Shown here: positions 26,417 to 35,903 of the stretch, piece by piece
Numbering within the stretch: the stretch's first letter is position 1
Layout of the letters: each line of letters begins with the position of its first letter
From: Lachnospiraceae oral taxon 107 str. F0167
GTDB taxonomy: Bacteria > Bacillota > Clostridia > Lachnospirales > Lachnospiraceae
Direction: 5' to 3'
Assembly: GCA_000209465.1 (NCBI GenBank)
Contig: GL890583.1
Location: 1-64,000 of the forward strand
Length of the DNA: 64,000 nt
Position numbers and translations under genes: made by a program
The notes under the pieces: model-generated
What the model was told of the DNA's origin: nothing
The model's input: the letters and a program-made list of their open reading frames with translations, nothing else
Databases searched by the model: none

Positions 26417-27667
26417 TTATATATTTACCTTTTTTAAATCATTAAAAAATTCAGGATAGGATATCTCAACACATTTTTTATTATCAAGTTTTATTTCCCC
26501 GTCAGATACAAGATTTAATATTGCAAAGGTCATTGCAATTCTATGATCGTCATAGGTGTTCACGGTAATATTTCCCAATATTTTGTAACCACCTGTAATT
26601 TCCATGCCGTCTTTTGTTTCAATCGCCTTTACCCCAAGTTTAGACAGTTCTTCACACATAACTTTTATTCTGTTTGACTCCTTTACCTTAAGCTCTGCGG
26701 CATCTTTTATAACAGTAGTACCCTCAGCCAAAGCAGCCATGGCTGCAAGAAGAGGAAGTTCATCTATAAGAGTCGGTATAATATCTCCACCGATAGTTGT
26801 TGCATGAAGCTTTGAGTATGACACCTTTATATCTCCGACAGGTTCAAATTCATCTGTAGGATTTATTATCTCTATATTTGCGCCCATATCCTTTAATACT
26901 CTTATAATTCCGTCTCTGGTAGGATTGATACCCACATTTTCAAGTATAAGTTCAGAGCCCGGAACCAAAATTGCAGCAGCCATAAAAAATGCGGCTGATG
27001 ATATATCCGATGGCACATCTATATCATTTGCAAAAAGTTCGATACAGGGATTGATTGTTACGGATTTTTTTTCGGTAGTCAGATTTGCACCGAATTTTTG
27101 CAGCATAAGCTCGGTATGATCTCTGGATTTGGCAGGTTCTATAACAGTGGTGGAAGAGTCTGCATATAGTCCCGCAAGGAGCAGAGCCGATTTTATTTGT
27201 GCACTTGCCACGGGAGAATTATACTCTATCCCATGCAGATTTTTCCCTGTAATTGTAAGAGGGGCAAAACCTTCATTACTTTTAATATCCGCTCCCATCA
27301 AAGATAATGGTTGTATTATTCTATTCATAGGTCTTTTTTGTATTGATTTATCACCGATAAGAACGGAGGTGAAAGGCTGTGCCGATAAAATACCACTTAC
27401 AAGTCTTGTAGTGGTACCGCTGTTTCCGCAATCTAAAATAGTATCAGGTTTCTTTAATCCATAAAGTCCTCTTCCCTTTACAACAACAAAATCGTTTTCC
27501 ATTTCTATATCTATTCCCATTTTTTTAAATATTGAAATAGTGGATATACAGTCTGCACCGGTCAGAAAATTTTTTATATATGTAGTACCTTTTGATATAG
27601 CCCCGAGCATAACGGCTCTATGGGATATGGATTTATCACCCGGAACTTTTAATTTACCCTTTATCAT
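26417..27667 (-). CDS. aroA: 3-phosphoshikimate 1-carboxyvinyltransferase (EPSP synthase)
   Basis: This 416-aa enzyme condenses shikimate-3-phosphate with PEP in the sixth step of the shikimate pathway. KVPGDKSISHRAVMLGA (about residues 6-22), GNSGTTTRL (about 82-90) and RPMNRIIQPL (about 112-121) are the substrate-binding motifs, and DELPLLA (about 302-308) holds the catalytic acid. It follows tyrA by 13 nt on the same strand, making a tyrA-aroA operon, while aroE-aroQ are located 13 kb away. Confidence 0.97.
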   Translation of the reverse strand: MIKGKLKVPGDKSISHRAVMLGAISKGTTYIKNFLTGADCISTISIFKKMGIDIEMENDFVVVKGRGLYGLKKPDTILDCGNSGTTTRLVSGILSAQPFTSVLIGDKSIQKRPMNRIIQPLSLMGADIKSNEGFAPLTITGKNLHGIEYNSPVASAQIKSALLLAGLYADSSTTVIEPAKSRDHTELMLQKFGANLTTEKKSVTINPCIELFANDIDVPSDISSAAFFMAAAILVPGSELILENVGINPTRDGIIRVLKDMGANIEIINPTDEFEPVGDIKVSYSKLHATTIGGDIIPTLIDELPLLAAMAALAEGTTVIKDAAELKVKESNRIKVMCEELSKLGVKAIETKDGMEITGGYKILGNITVNTYDDHRIAMTFAILNLVSDGEIKLDNKKCVEISYPEFFNDLKKVNI

Positions 27668-27680
27668 ATTTCCTCCAAAA

Positions 27681-28772
27681 CTAAATAATTCTGTAATTAT
27701 ATTCTTTTAATAATTTTCTTGCCATTTCACATGAGTCGGCATCATAGAAAGAGATATTAAGTGCACCCTCACCCTTCTCTCTGTTGTGATTGATGCCTAT
27801 ATTCTTTATACTTATAGAATTTGCAGCCAGTATTGCAGAGATAATGGATATTGCTCCCGGCTTATCCTGTATATGTACACTGATATCATGCTTTGAAATA
27901 ATAAGTCCTTGAGCATTGGTATCAAGGGAATTTCTGTACTCACCTGATTTTTCAAACATATTGCTGATATATAAATTTGATTTTACAGACAGATGTGAGT
28001 ATACATCTTCCAATATATCAATATATTTTCTTAACATCATATTTATAGGCTCTGAATTAACTATACAGATTTGTTCCCACATAATGGGAGATGCCGATGC
28101 AATCCTTGTAATATCTTTAAATCCTCCTGCGGCAAGTTGTTTCATAACTTTATCATCATAGTCATTATCTTTTACAAGATTTACCAAAGAGGCTGCAATT
28201 ATATGAGGAAGATGGCTGATGGCGGCAACAACCGTATCATGTTTTTGATAGTCTATTACAAATGGAATGGATTTTATTGTTTTAATAATATATATTATTT
28301 CCTCCAATTTTGCATCAGGGAATTTTGAGGATGGAGTAAGCATATAATAGGCATTTTCCAAAAGCAGAGGATCTGAGGCTTCATAGCCGGATTTTTCAGA
28401 GCCTGCCATGGGATGTCCTCCTATAAATACATCCTCAAGTTCAAGTTCTTTTGCCAGTTTATGAATAGATGATTTTGTAGAGCCTACATCAGTAATAATG
28501 GCATCTTTTCTTATATACGGTTTTATTTTCTCCAAATAAATATTATTTAATTCCACAGGAGTACATAAAAATACTATATCACATTCTAAAAGAGTCTTAT
28601 CTATATGCTCTAAGATAATATCAATGATACCTTCACTTTTACCTTTTAAAAGTTCCTGACTGTTATTGGTATAGGCATATACTTTTGATTTAGGGAGATA
28701 TTTTTTTATTGCCTTGGCAATAGAGCCGGCTATAAGTCCGAAGCCTATAAAAGCTATATTATTATCTTGCAT
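27681..28772 (-). CDS. tyrA: prephenate dehydrogenase with C-terminal ACT domain
   Basis: This 363-aa enzyme oxidises prephenate to 4-hydroxyphenylpyruvate for tyrosine synthesis. The NAD-binding GFGLIAGSIAKAI (about residues 11-23), DVGSTKSSI (about 94-102) and HPMAGSEKSGYEAS (about 119-132) are conserved. SHLPH (about 211-215) carries the catalytic histidine. The C-terminal about 70 residues (from ISVHIQDKPGAIS) form an ACT domain, implying feedback control by tyrosine. AAAGGAG precedes the ATG. Confidence 0.95.
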   Translation of the reverse strand: MQDNNIAFIGFGLIAGSIAKAIKKYLPKSKVYAYTNNSQELLKGKSEGIIDIILEHIDKTLLECDIVFLCTPVELNNIYLEKIKPYIRKDAIITDVGSTKSSIHKLAKELELEDVFIGGHPMAGSEKSGYEASDPLLLENAYYMLTPSSKFPDAKLEEIIYIIKTIKSIPFVIDYQKHDTVVAAISHLPHIIAASLVNLVKDNDYDDKVMKQLAAGGFKDITRIASASPIMWEQICIVNSEPINMMLRKYIDILEDVYSHLSVKSNLYISNMFEKSGEYRNSLDTNAQGLIISKHDISVHIQDKPGAISIISAILAANSISIKNIGINHNREKGEGALNISFYDADSCEMARKLLKEYNYRII

Positions 28773-29104
28773 AATACTCCTTTCACGGATGCATTGACTG
28801 TATTAAATACAAAAAGTCTATTACATTTACCCACAATAGTCAATATTTTCACTTTAACAAATTAAAACTGCAAAGTTCTAAATGTGACAGCCGAACTGTA
28901 ATAAAATAAAATTTGATTTCCGCTATTTAAATTTACTAGAACCGTCTTTTTATACAAAATTATTATAAAAATTTCCATAGTTTAACTATAAGAAAAACGG
29001 AAATTACATTGTATAAATTGAATATAAAACTTGAAATTTTATCGTATGTTTAGTAAAATATCTTTATCAGAAAAGTCTATTGACTAAAAAGGAGGGATTC
29101 TCTT
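28773..29104. other. divergent intergenic region tyrA / EF-G-like gene
   Basis: This 332-bp AT-rich gap holds the plus-strand promoter at 29031-29059. A promoter for tyrA on the minus strand is expected but none is convincing. No hairpin leader or T-box sequence is visible. Confidence 0.5.
29031..29059 (+). promoter_or_regulatory. promoter of the EF-G-like gene
   Basis: TTGAAA (29031-29036) and TAAAAT (29054-29059) have a 17-bp spacer, 45 bp upstream of the start codon. Confidence 0.65.
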
Positions 29105-31207
29105 ATGAAGGTTTATGAAACTAAACAGATTCGTAATGTCGTATTACTTGGGCATGGAGGCTCGGGTAAGACTACAGTGGCAGAGGCTATGAGCTTTGTG
29201 GCAGGAAATATTTCCAAAATGGGAAGTATTACAAGCGGAAATACCATAAGCGACTATGATAAAGAAGAGATTAAAAGAGGTTTTTCCATCAGTACATCTT
29301 TGGTTCCGGTAGAATATGAAGGTGAGTCCGGAAGTATAAAGATAAATCTTTTGGATACTCCGGGATATTTTGACTTTGTAGGCGAGGTGGAAGAAGCTAT
29401 ATCTGCTGCAGACGCTGCAATCATTGTAGTCAATTGCAAGGCGGGAATCGAAGTAGGTACAATTAAAGCATGGGAGATGTGCGAGGAGTACGGATTACCT
29501 CGAATATTCTTTGTAACAAATATGGATGATGATAAGGCAAGCTATCGTGAACTGCTTTTGAAACTTGAAACAAAGTTCGGAAGAAAAGTGGCGCCATTCC
29601 ATCTTCCTATCAGAGAAAATGAAAAATTCGTAGGATTTGTAAATGTCGTAAAGATGAAGGGTAGAAGATTTACAAATCTTTCCGATTATGTTGAGTGTGA
29701 GATACCTGACTATGTTGAGGCAAACCTTAAGATTGCAAGAGAAGCGCTTATGGAGGCTGTAGCCGAGACAAGTGAGGAGTATATGGAAAGATATCTCTCA
29801 GGTGAGGATTTCACTGATGATGAAGTGGCAATTGCACTTAAAGAGAATATCTGTAACGGAGATATAGTGCCTGTAATGATGGGTTCGGGAGTGGACGCAC
29901 AGGGCTTTAAGGCACTTATGATGGCTATTGAAAAGTACTTCCCTTCACCTGATTTTAAGGAATGTGTGGGAGTGGATGTAAGCAATGGCGAGCATTTTAC
30001 TGCAAAATATAATAAAGAGGTGTCATTATCAGCAAGAGTATTTAAGACGATAGTGGATCCTTTTATAGGAAAATACTCTTTGGTTAAGGTTTGTACAGGT
30101 ACTCTCAAACCTGACAGTACCATATACAATGTAGGTAAGGAAACAGAGGAAAAATCAGGAAAGATATATGTACTCAGAGGAAAGAGCGCTATAGAAGTGC
30201 CTGAGCTTGTGGCAGGTGATATAGGTGCAATGGCAAAGCTTAATGTGACAACTACAGGTGATACCATTGCATTAAAGAACGCACCTATACTATATCATGG
30301 ACCGAAAATCTCATCACCATATACATGTATGAGATATAAGATAGTAAATAAGGGTGAAGAGGATAAGCTTTCATCAGGTCTGTCAAAACTTATGGAAGAG
30401 GATTTGACTCTTAAGCATACAAATGATACTTTAAACAGACAGACTCTTCTCTATGGAATAGGTGATCAACAACTTGAAATTGTAGTTAGCAAACTTTTAG
30501 ATAGATATAAGGTAAAGATAGAGCTTTCAAGACCTAAGGTGGCATTTAAAGAAACTATCAGACAAAAGGTAGAGGCTGCCGGAAGATACAAAAAGCAATC
30601 AGGCGGACATGGACAGTTCGGTGATGTTAAGATGAGTTTTGAACCTTCAGGAGATCTTGAGAAACCGTATGTATTTGAAGAAACCGTATTTGGAGGATCC
30701 GTACCGAAGAATTACTTCCCTGCAGTAGAAAAAGGTGTGGCTGAATGCTGTATAAAGGGACCTTTGGCTGCGTATCCTGTAGTAGGTGTTAAGGCAACAC
30801 TTTTAGACGGATCATATCATCCGGTTGACTCATCAGAGATGGCATTTAAGATGGCTGCCACCATTGCATTTAAGGACGGATTTATGAAGGCTGTTCCTGT
30901 ATTATTGGAGCCTATATATACAGTAAGTGTAGTAGTTCCGGATAAGTTTACAGGTGATGTAATGGGAGATCTGAACAAGAGACGCGGTAGAGTGCTCGGT
31001 ATGGAATCAATCAATCACGGTAAGCAGATAATAAGAGCTGATGTACCTATGCTTGAGCTTTTCGGATATAATACGGATCTGCGCTCTATGACAGGAGGTA
31101 TCGGTGTATTCAGCTATGAATTTGCAAGATATGAGCAGACACCGGGAGATATTCAAAAGAAAGAAGTTGAAGCAAGGGCTTCGAAATTGGATGGTGATTT
31201 CGAATAA
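29105..31207 (+). CDS. divergent EF-G paralogue (translation factor GTPase)
   Basis: This 700-aa protein has the five-domain EF-G architecture but with an altered GTP site. G1 is GHGGSGKTT (16-24) instead of AHIDAGKTT, switch I has KRGFSIS instead of RGITI, and G4 is TNMDD instead of NKMD. The domain IV tip DGSYHPVDSSEMAF is canonical. This fits the EF-G-2-like subfamily common in Clostridia and Actinobacteria, whose role (recycling, rescue or slow translocation) is unsettled. It is monocistronic with its own promoter. The housekeeping fusA is not in this window. Confidence 0.9.
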   Translation: MKVYETKQIRNVVLLGHGGSGKTTVAEAMSFVAGNISKMGSITSGNTISDYDKEEIKRGFSISTSLVPVEYEGESGSIKINLLDTPGYFDFVGEVEEAISAADAAIIVVNCKAGIEVGTIKAWEMCEEYGLPRIFFVTNMDDDKASYRELLLKLETKFGRKVAPFHLPIRENEKFVGFVNVVKMKGRRFTNLSDYVECEIPDYVEANLKIAREALMEAVAETSEEYMERYLSGEDFTDDEVAIALKENICNGDIVPVMMGSGVDAQGFKALMMAIEKYFPSPDFKECVGVDVSNGEHFTAKYNKEVSLSARVFKTIVDPFIGKYSLVKVCTGTLKPDSTIYNVGKETEEKSGKIYVLRGKSAIEVPELVAGDIGAMAKLNVTTTGDTIALKNAPILYHGPKISSPYTCMRYKIVNKGEEDKLSSGLSKLMEEDLTLKHTNDTLNRQTLLYGIGDQQLEIVVSKLLDRYKVKIELSRPKVAFKETIRQKVEAAGRYKKQSGGHGQFGDVKMSFEPSGDLEKPYVFEETVFGGSVPKNYFPAVEKGVAECCIKGPLAAYPVVGVKATLLDGSYHPVDSSEMAFKMAATIAFKDGFMKAVPVLLEPIYTVSVVVPDKFTGDVMGDLNKRRGRVLGMESINHGKQIIRADVPMLELFGYNTDLRSMTGGIGVFSYEFARYEQTPGDIQKKEVEARASKLDGDFE

Positions 31208-31238
31208 ATAATTATTTAACAGTAACTGTAATATTATC

Positions 31239-31258
31239 GTAAGAAAACTTACTATAAT
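31239..31258 (+). promoter_or_regulatory. palindrome next to a -10 element
   Basis: GTAAG-AAAA-CTTAC (31239-31252) abuts TATAAT (31253-31258), about 90 bp upstream of the secreted-protein gene. No good -35 is present, which is consistent with a regulator-dependent promoter. Confidence 0.4.
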
Positions 31259-31349
31259 GTTACATATTACACAAGGGGGTTGAATTTTATTTCATATAAC
31301 GCTATATTAGTGACAACAAAAAGTTTATATGAAAAGGAGATATCATGCC

Positions 31350-31943
31350 ATGCGTTTAACAAAATTCAAAAAAACGGTTTTCTCAGTAGGTCTAGGTGTA
31401 AGCCTGGTTTCAGGTGCAATGGTTGCACTTGCTGAGACACCCCAGGTTATAACAAGAGTAAGTGCAGATGCTCAGCATTCTCAGGTTATCGAGGATGGTA
31501 ATACTACTTACATCATCCAGGCACCGGGACAGAGAGCTCCATCACCTATTGTTACACCGGGTGTCACTACCAATATAATAAGATCTACAGCATCAAATGC
31601 AACTTCTTCAAATGCAACTTCATCGAATGCATCAAGATCCAGAAGTTCATCAGGTGGTTCAGGTTCAGGTTCTTCAAGAGGCGGCGGTAGTGCAAGACCT
31701 GTTACTACAGCACCAGGTAATCCGACACCTTCACAGGGTTCATCACCTTCACCTACAAACAGTGCTACACCTGTAGATCCAAGCAGAGGTTCAAATGTAG
31801 GCGATGTAAATGCTGCTAAACGTGGTAAGTTAAATGTTCCAAAGACAGCTGATCCTTCAGCAATGGGACTTTACACAGCATTACTCGGATTCTCAGCTGC
31901 AGCAGGTGCATTAGTAGTTTCAACAAAGAAAAAAGAAGATTAA
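31350..31943 (+). CDS. secreted Ser/Thr-rich protein with sortase-type C-terminus
   Basis: This is a 197-aa surface protein. An N-terminal signal peptide (about residues 1-30, ending ...MVALAE) is followed by a low-complexity region of Asn-Ala-Thr-Ser-Ser and Gly/Ser/Pro repeats. The C-terminus has PKTADPS, a hydrophobic helix and a KKKED tail, the layout of a sortase signal but with PKTAD instead of LPxTG. Start 31350 is chosen because AAGGAG is 9 nt upstream; an earlier in-frame ATG overlaps that site. It is probably wall-attached filler or stalk; the function is unknown. Confidence 0.7.
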   Translation: MRLTKFKKTVFSVGLGVSLVSGAMVALAETPQVITRVSADAQHSQVIEDGNTTYIIQAPGQRAPSPIVTPGVTTNIIRSTASNATSSNATSSNASRSRSSSGGSGSGSSRGGGSARPVTTAPGNPTPSQGSSPSPTNSATPVDPSRGSNVGDVNAAKRGKLNVPKTADPSAMGLYTALLGFSAAAGALVVSTKKKED

Positions 31944-31960
31944 TAATTAAAAACTTTAAG

Positions 31961-31987
31961 GGCGGACCGTTACGGTCTGCCTTTTTT
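31961..31987 (+). terminator. intrinsic terminator
   Basis: GGCGGACCG (31961-31969) pairs with CGGTCTGCC (31973-31981) around TTA, then six T. Confidence 0.9.
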
Positions 31988-32156
31988 AGTATATTTGTTT
32001 TCTATAAAGAACAAGAAATTGCTAATAAAATAACAAACATCCTTTCTTTTATTACTTAAATATAGTAGAATATCATTGCTCGGTATAGAAAACAGTAAGT
32101 AAAAAAGAGGCTGTTTATACTATATATGTTTGATTTATTTTAGTGGAGGAATATTT

Positions 32157-33680
32157 GTGAGAGGTGTTGAAACAAGAATTCAGGAAATAAGACATAGAAT
32201 TTTTAGAGAAGTTGCCAGAATGGCATATCACACAGAATGGCCTGTGGATAAAAGAATAGAGGAACTCCCTTATAAAATTATTCCGGGTGAGGTGGGGAAT
32301 TTTAGAAATAATGTTTTCCTGGAAAGAGCTATAGTAGGTGAAAGATTAAGGCTTGCTATGGGATTGCCTTATAGAAGTGCGGCAAATCATGCGCCTGTGT
32401 CGGAAGGCATTGAGCTGGCTGATAAGGCTGAAACATATTATACACCACCATTAATAAATATAATAAAGTTCGCCTGCCATGGTTGTGTGGAAAAAAGAGT
32501 ATATGTAACTGACGGTTGCCAGGGATGCTTGGCACATCCATGTTCCGAGGTATGCCCGACAGGTGCGGTAAAGATTGATAAGGAAAGCGGATTTTCAAGT
32601 ATAAATCAGGAAAAATGTATTAAATGCGGAAGATGTGCAAATGTTTGTGCATACAATGCTATAATTGTACAGACAAGACCATGTGCGGCGTCTTGCGGTA
32701 TGGATGCAATTTCTTCGGATGAAAACGGTAAGGCGGATATTGACTATGATAAATGTGTATCCTGTGGACAGTGCCTTGTAAACTGTCCTTTCGGAGCTAT
32801 TTCAGATAAATCACAGATCTTCCAGACAATAAGAGCTATCCAGTCGGGAGACAGAGTATATGCGGCTATCGCACCGGCTTTCGTAGGTCAGTTCGGACCT
32901 AAGGTTACACCCGGGAAACTTCGTGCCGCAATGAAAGAACTTGGATTTGCCGATGTATTTGAGGTGGCAATCGGTGCCGATTTGTGTGCTACACAGGAGG
33001 CTTTTGACTTCCTTGAAGAAGTACCTGAGAAATTACCTTTTATGGGTACATCATGCTGTCCTTCATGGTCCTTGATGGCAAAGAAATTATTCCCTGACCA
33101 GGCTGAATGTATATCAATGGCACTTACACCTATGACACTTACAGCAAGACTTATAAAGAAACAGCATCCGGAAGGAAAAGTGGTATTTATAGGACCGTGT
33201 TCCGCAAAGAAGCTTGAGGCTATGTGGACCGAGGTAAGAAGTGAAGTGGATTTTGTACTTACATTTGAGGAGATGGCGGGAATATTTGATGCAAAGCATA
33301 TAGATATAGAGAATCTTGCAGAAGATCCAAACGGTGTCAATGATGCATCTACAGACGGAAGAAACTTTGCTGTATCGGGAGGAGTTGCAAAGGCGGTTGT
33401 AGGCGTTATCAAAAGCCAATATCCTGATAAGGAAGTAAAGATAATGAATGCGGAAGGTCTTGCTGAATGCAGAAAGATGATGACTATGGCAAAGGCAGGC
33501 AAATATCCGGGATATCTTCTTGAAGGTATGGCATGTCCGGGCGGTTGTGTAGCGGGACCGGGAACAATGCAGAATATTAAAAAATCCCAGGGAGCTGTAA
33601 ATCAGTATGCAGCCAAAGCAAGTCACGGTATTGCAATTGAGACTGAATCTGTAAAAGAGCTTGATAAGCTGGTAAAATAA
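32157..33680 (+). CDS. [FeFe] hydrogenase, monomeric, ferredoxin-type domains
   Basis: This is a 507-aa [FeFe] hydrogenase that interconverts protons and H2 with ferredoxin electrons. The N-terminal part (about residues 100-230) carries several four-cysteine [4Fe-4S] motifs, such as CIKCGRCANVC and CVSCGQCLVNCP. The H-cluster motifs are TSCCPSW (about 299), GPCSAKK (about 345) and EGMACPGGC (about 455). The motif set and size resemble the clostridial group B enzymes. GTG 32157 is chosen because GGAGGA is 6 nt upstream. Maturases (hydEFG) are not nearby. Confidence 0.88.
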   Translation: MRGVETRIQEIRHRIFREVARMAYHTEWPVDKRIEELPYKIIPGEVGNFRNNVFLERAIVGERLRLAMGLPYRSAANHAPVSEGIELADKAETYYTPPLINIIKFACHGCVEKRVYVTDGCQGCLAHPCSEVCPTGAVKIDKESGFSSINQEKCIKCGRCANVCAYNAIIVQTRPCAASCGMDAISSDENGKADIDYDKCVSCGQCLVNCPFGAISDKSQIFQTIRAIQSGDRVYAAIAPAFVGQFGPKVTPGKLRAAMKELGFADVFEVAIGADLCATQEAFDFLEEVPEKLPFMGTSCCPSWSLMAKKLFPDQAECISMALTPMTLTARLIKKQHPEGKVVFIGPCSAKKLEAMWTEVRSEVDFVLTFEEMAGIFDAKHIDIENLAEDPNGVNDASTDGRNFAVSGGVAKAVVGVIKSQYPDKEVKIMNAEGLAECRKMMTMAKAGKYPGYLLEGMACPGGCVAGPGTMQNIKKSQGAVNQYAAKASHGIAIETESVKELDKLVK

Positions 33681-33700
33681 ATATAGAGTTTTAAATATTG

Positions 33701-33733
33701 TTGGCACTCGACTTATTCGAGTGCCAATTTTTT
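33701..33733 (+). terminator. intrinsic terminator after the hydrogenase
   Basis: An 11-bp stem TTGGCACTCGA (33701-33711) with its complement (33717-33727) around CTTAT is followed by six T. The next promoter begins 2 nt later. Confidence 0.92.
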
Positions 33734-33734
33734 G

Positions 33735-33762
33735 TTGACTTTTATATTTTCGTGGTTATAAT
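33735..33762 (+). promoter_or_regulatory. htpG promoter
   Basis: TTGACT (33735-33740) and TATAAT (33757-33762) have a 16-bp spacer. No CIRCE palindrome is visible around it. Confidence 0.7.
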
Positions 33763-33815
33763 AGTTATAGCAGAACAAAAGATAATTTTTAAAAATTTAT
33801 TTTAGAGGTGATGAA

Positions 33816-35849
33816 ATGAAAAAAGGGAATTTATCAATAAATAGTGAAAATATTTTTCCAATTATAAAAAAATGGCTTTATTCAGATCATGACATCTTTG
33901 TAAGAGAGTTGATATCCAATGCAACAGATGCCATAACAAAATTAAAAAAATTAAGCCTTGCGGGAGAGTTTACAAAGCCTGAGGGAGAAGAATATAAAAT
34001 CAATGTGGAGGTAAGCCCCAAGCAGAAATTGATCAGATTTATCGATAATGGTATCGGTATGACTGAGGAAGAGGTGGAAAAGTATATAAACCAAATCGCT
34101 TTTTCAGGTGCTGTGGATTTTATAGAAAAATATAAGGATAAGACCAATGATGATCAGATAATAGGTCATTTCGGACTTGGATTTTATTCAGCATTTATGG
34201 TGGCTGATAAGGTAAGTATTGACACATTATCCTATAAGGAAGGTGCAACACCGATACATTGGGTAAGTGACGGAGGGCTTGAGTTTGAAATGGGTGAAGG
34301 AACCAAAGGCTCAAGGGGAACAGCCATTACACTGTATCTGAATGAGAACTGCCATGAGTTTGCAAATGAATTCAGAGTAAGAGAGATATTAAATAAATAC
34401 TGTTCATTTATGCCGGAGGAGATTTTCCTAAAGGATATTGATGCTGAGGAAGCTACCGAGATAATCGAAAAGGATAAACTTTTAGATACGGATACTATAA
34501 TAGAGAATATTATAGAACCGGCAAAAACAGAGGAAAAAGAGAATGAAGACGGCACTAAGGAAGAGGTGGAAATAGAGCCTGCCAAGGAGAAGATAAAGAT
34601 AAAAAAACGCCCTGTAGCACTTAATGATATACATCCTCTTTGGACAAAGCATCCGAATGAGTGCAGTGACGAGGAATATATAGAGTTTTACAGAAAAGTC
34701 TTTATGGATTATAAGGAACCGCTATTTTGGATTCATTTAAATATGGATTATCCTTTCAATCTTAAGGGAATACTTTATTTCCCTAAGATAAATACCGAAT
34801 ATGATTCAATAGAGGGAACTATAAAGCTTTATAATAATCAGGTATTTATCGCGGATAATATAAAAGAGGTTATTCCTGAGTTCCTTTTATTATTAAAGGG
34901 CGTAATAGACAGTGCGGATATTCCTTTAAATGTATCCAGGTCAGCTCTGCAAAATGACGGTTCGGTAAGAAAAATCTCTGAGTATATTGCAAAGAAGGTA
35001 GCGGATAAGCTTTCAGGTATGTGCAAGACAGAGAGAGAAAAATATGAAAAATACTGGGATGATATAGCTCCGTTTATAAAATACGGTTATTTAAGAGATG
35101 AAAAGTTTGGTAAAAAGATAGAAGAGTTTATATTGTTTAAAAATATAAATGATAAATACCTTACAATCAGTGAACTTGTAGAGGAAGACAAGGAAATAAA
35201 TAAAGAGGAAAATGAGGAAAGTAAGGACGCAGAACATAAGGATGATAAAAAGATAAATATATTCTATGTGAATGATGTAAAAGAACAGAGTCAATATGTG
35301 AATATCTTTAAATCAGCCGGAAAGGATGCGGTGGTTTTGCCTCATAGTATTGACGGACCTTTTATTACAAGTCTTGAAATGAAGAGAAATAATGTAAAAT
35401 TCCTCAGAATAGATTCCGATATGACGGATGATATGAGAAGTGAGGAAATAGGTGAAGATTTAAAGGCATCTTATGAAGCATTGTCAGAGAAGGTAAAAGC
35501 CGCTATTCATAATGACAAACTGAAAGTGGCTATAGAGCCTTTAAAAAATGATGAAATCTCATCCGTAATCACAATATCCGAAGAAAGCAGAAGAATGCAG
35601 GAGATGATGAAGCAATACGGAATGATGGGAATGGATCCTTCAATGTTTGGCGGTGAAGGTGAAACTTTGGTTCTTAATGCAAACCATCCGCTTGTTAAGG
35701 CACTTTTGGAAAATGCTCATGAAGAATGCTTTGATATGATTTGTGAGCAGCTTTATGATATGGCTTCCATATCACATAGTCCGCTATCGCCTGAGAGAAT
35801 GAGTGCATTTATAAAAAGAAGCAATGAGCTTATGCTTAAATTAAAATAA
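33816..35849 (+). CDS. htpG: molecular chaperone HtpG (Hsp90)
   Basis: This 677-aa bacterial Hsp90 has an N-terminal GHKL ATPase domain with FVRELISNATDAI (about residues 29-41), DNGIGMT (about 74-80) and GHFGLGFYSAFMVADKV (about 117-133). A charged linker (about 230-260, rich in Glu and Lys) is unusually long for a bacterial HtpG, which normally lacks an extended one. The middle domain has NVSRSALQ, and the C-terminal dimerisation domain contains a MMKQYGMMGMDPSMF Met-rich segment. It is monocistronic, flanked by terminators. Confidence 0.95.
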   Translation: MKKGNLSINSENIFPIIKKWLYSDHDIFVRELISNATDAITKLKKLSLAGEFTKPEGEEYKINVEVSPKQKLIRFIDNGIGMTEEEVEKYINQIAFSGAVDFIEKYKDKTNDDQIIGHFGLGFYSAFMVADKVSIDTLSYKEGATPIHWVSDGGLEFEMGEGTKGSRGTAITLYLNENCHEFANEFRVREILNKYCSFMPEEIFLKDIDAEEATEIIEKDKLLDTDTIIENIIEPAKTEEKENEDGTKEEVEIEPAKEKIKIKKRPVALNDIHPLWTKHPNECSDEEYIEFYRKVFMDYKEPLFWIHLNMDYPFNLKGILYFPKINTEYDSIEGTIKLYNNQVFIADNIKEVIPEFLLLLKGVIDSADIPLNVSRSALQNDGSVRKISEYIAKKVADKLSGMCKTEREKYEKYWDDIAPFIKYGYLRDEKFGKKIEEFILFKNINDKYLTISELVEEDKEINKEENEESKDAEHKDDKKINIFYVNDVKEQSQYVNIFKSAGKDAVVLPHSIDGPFITSLEMKRNNVKFLRIDSDMTDDMRSEEIGEDLKASYEALSEKVKAAIHNDKLKVAIEPLKNDEISSVITISEESRRMQEMMKQYGMMGMDPSMFGGEGETLVLNANHPLVKALLENAHEECFDMICEQLYDMASISHSPLSPERMSAFIKRSNELMLKLK

Positions 35850-35861
35850 GATATTAAAAAA

Positions 35862-35891
35862 GGAGCCTTGGCAAATCACCATGGCTCTTTT
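35862..35891. terminator. bidirectional terminator between htpG and the Mop gene
   Basis: GAGCC (35863-35867) pairs with GGCTC (35883-35887) with extra CC/GG pairs inside. An A run precedes and a T run follows, so it works for both converging genes. Confidence 0.8.
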
Positions 35892-35903
35892 TATTAAACT
35901 GTA

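Noticed and set aside
32888-33707. Two long minus-strand frames (about 200 codons) opposite the hydrogenase gene
   Set aside because: They overlap each other and a clearly coding gene; no ribosome-binding site or motifs.
33763-33815. CIRCE element before htpG
   Set aside because: No TTAGCACTC-N9-GAGTGCTAA match. The nearby GGCACTC/GAGTGCC hairpin at 33703-33725 is the hydrogenase terminator, with a 5-nt loop and T-tract.
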